A stretch of DNA of 6,493 nt. Source: Geobacteraceae bacterium. GTDB taxonomy: Bacteria > Desulfobacterota > Desulfuromonadia > Desulfuromonadales > Desulfuromonadaceae. Numbering within the stretch: the stretch's first letter is position 1; every line of letters starts with the position of its first letter. This document shows, piece after piece, positions 6,169 through 6,493 of this stretch. Made by a program: the position numbers and the translations under genes. The stretch is from the NCBI GenBank assembly GCA_020201305.1, contig JAIVHC010000187.1, positions 1 through 6,493 of the forward strand, in the 5' to 3' direction. Below the pieces are notes generated by a model. It ran no database searches. It was given only the letters and a program-made list of their open reading frames with translations, and had not been told where the DNA came from.

Positions 6169-6459
6169 ATGAAAAAACTGTTAGTTGCTTTGATGCTCGT
6201 TGCTTTTGCAGCGACCAGCGTGTACGCAGCCAAGGTATACACCTATGAAACCAAAATGGGCAATGTAACCTTTGACCACGACCTGCATAAAGGCATGGGC
6301 TGTAAAGACTGCCACCACGCCGGCATGAAAGGCTGCAAAGAGTGCCACGACGGTGAGAAGGCATCTTCTGCCAAAGAGGCCTACCACGCGAACTGCATGG
6401 GCTGCCACAAGGATCAGGGCCAGGGTCCCACAGGCTGTAAAGAGTGCCACGTAAAATAA
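6169..6459 (+). CDS. Small periplasmic tetraheme cytochrome, c3/c7 (class III) family
   Basis: Predicted periplasmic electron carrier. Residues 1-20 form a signal peptide (MKK, a hydrophobic core, then SVYA before the likely cut), leaving a mature chain of about 76 residues. It holds four CXXCH heme sites at 45-49, 56-60, 76-80 and 90-94. The mature part has exactly eight histidines: four in the motifs, plus H37 and H40 (VTFDHDLH), H50 (CHH) and H73 (AYH). That is the number needed for bis-histidine ligation of four hemes, and their placement matches cytochrome c3. Geobacter PpcA-type c7 proteins of similar size carry three hemes, having lost heme II; here the second site is present as a plain CXXCH. 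The start has a perfect AGGAGG (6156-6161) 7 nt upstream. The gene stands alone and divergent from mgtE; 34 nt follow it with no terminator in view. The exact redox partner cannot be read from the sequence. Confidence 0.92.
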   Translation: MKKLLVALMLVAFAATSVYAAKVYTYETKMGNVTFDHDLHKGMGCKDCHHAGMKGCKECHDGEKASSAKEAYHANCMGCHKDQGQGPTGCKECHVK

Positions 6460-6493
6460 GCACTTCCTGACAAAAAAGCTAAGCATACAAAAC

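Noticed and set aside
6181..6486. Minus-strand open frame of 101 codons opposite the cytochrome gene
   Set aside because: It is antisense to a clear signal-peptide and CXXCH protein and has no ribosome binding site.

Overview
The window looks like ordinary chromosome from a deltaproteobacterium of the Desulfuromonadales type (Geobacter, Desulfuromonas or Pelobacter relatives). This rests on three things: a tiny periplasmic multiheme c-type cytochrome, a two-subunit glycyl-tRNA synthetase followed by pyruvate phosphate dikinase, and a palindromic intergenic repeat of a kind I remember from these genomes. The placement is inference; no search could be run.

Layout. Everything from 1 to about 5.7 kb is on the minus strand, so transcription runs right to left: mgtE (4335-5702), recO (3544-4308), glyQ (2435-3301), glyS (287-2353) and the first 75 codons of ppdK (1-227, cut by the window edge). 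mgtE and recO are 26 nt apart and are probably one transcript. A 242-nt gap holding a 30-nt hairpin and a promoter with a perfect TTGACA box separates them from a second probable unit, glyQ-glyS-ppdK (gaps of 81 and 59 nt). On the plus strand a divergent gene at 6169-6459 encodes a secreted cytochrome of 96 residues with four CXXCH heme sites.

The 466-nt region between mgtE and the cytochrome gene (5703-6168) is the least ordinary part. From left to right it holds a possible mgtE promoter, a 126-bp imperfect palindromic repeat (5817-5942), a small perfect hairpin, an 11-bp direct repeat with one copy on each side of the hairpin, and a possible cytochrome promoter overlapped by a 13-bp perfect palindrome that could be an operator.

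How the genes relate. The core genes cover magnesium uptake (MgtE), recombinational repair (RecO), glycine-tRNA charging (GlyQ and GlyS, which together form one enzyme) and pyruvate/PEP interconversion (PpdK). The cytochrome is a periplasmic electron carrier and has no evident functional tie to them. I see no defence system, mobile-element protein, CRISPR array, tRNA or rRNA. The items most worth checking are the palindromic repeat and the very compact tetraheme cytochrome with its putative operator.
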